Shown in pieces: positions 59,761 to 60,000 of a stretch of 60,000 nt of DNA. Source of the DNA: Polytrichum commune (taxonomy: Eukaryota; Streptophyta; Polytrichopsida; Polytrichales; Polytrichaceae); contig OX485807.1 in assembly GCA_950295325.1 (NCBI GenBank), positions 12,367,001 to 12,427,000 of the forward strand. Direction: 5' to 3'. The stretch's first letter is position 1, and each line of letters starts with the position of its first letter. The notes under the pieces were generated by a model. The model made no database searches. It saw only the letters and a program-made list of their open reading frames with translations, and was not told the origin of the DNA. Both the position numbers and the translations under genes were made by a program.

Positions 59761-60000
59761 ACCTATAACCGCGGGATTTAGGGAAAAACATCAAACTGTT
59801 TTTAGAAATTTTTAAGAGTTAGGGACTCTATTACCATGGAAATATGCCAACATTTTCCCATTCATAACGTTTATAGATTTTTGAAATATAGAAATATTTT
59901 GAAAAAATACAAAATTAGGGCTTACATCAGTATGACGTCACCAATACAATATCCAAACTTGTGTACTATAGTACACATTATTGTAAATTAAATAAAATTT
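59761..60000. other. AT-rich edge of the window
   Basis: No gene recognised; AT-rich with a TGTGTACTATAGTACACA palindrome near 59960-59977. Confidence 0.4.

Overview
This window looks like nuclear DNA of a land plant: about 60 kb, mostly AT-rich and repeat-filled, with one well-supported protein-coding gene. That gene (CDS 11850-16856, plus strand, ten coding exons, all introns GT-AG and 153-358 bp) encodes a 943-residue plant telomere-repeat-binding protein of the TRFL/TRP class. It has an internal ubiquitin-like domain and a C-terminal telobox Myb domain with the plant-specific extension. The protein is longer than the flowering-plant members I know (roughly 550-700 residues). Short introns inside very repetitive flanks fit a non-flowering plant (bryophyte or lycophyte) at least as well as an angiosperm, but the lineage cannot be settled from the sequence alone.

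Layout. 1-8400: gene-free DNA with several small inverted-repeat (MITE-like) elements. 8411-11849: likely promoter, GC-rich 5' leader and a probable leader intron. 11850-16856: TRFL gene; 16857-17990: likely 3' UTR and flank. 17991-43900: AT-rich intergenic DNA built from diverged repeats. These include two inverted copies of a ~1.15 kb repeat (29437-30603 and 38985-40121), a pair of ~275 bp inverted arms about 3.7 kb apart, a tandem triplication carrying hairpins (31690-32477), weak remnants of an unrecognised intron-containing coding sequence (32940-33574, perhaps 35135-35450) and several foldback elements.

43905-58140 holds the most notable material: two solo LTRs of one retrotransposon family, each with its own perfect 5-bp target duplication (TGAGC around 43910-45593; GCGTA around 54113-55684). 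Each LTR has a ~30-bp-unit minisatellite at the same relative place and, near its 3' end, a 48-54 codon open reading frame. The two versions of that frame differ largely by silent changes. The DNA between and beyond them (49100-51650, 53730-54107, 55690-58069) is strikingly A/C-rich and carries a frameshifted coding remnant at 50100-51160. 58435-59760 is a GC-rich block with many perfect stem-loops, probably part of another retroelement.

The telomere-protein gene is the only part with a clear cellular role. The rest is best read as layered transposon insertions, solo-LTR formation and decay.
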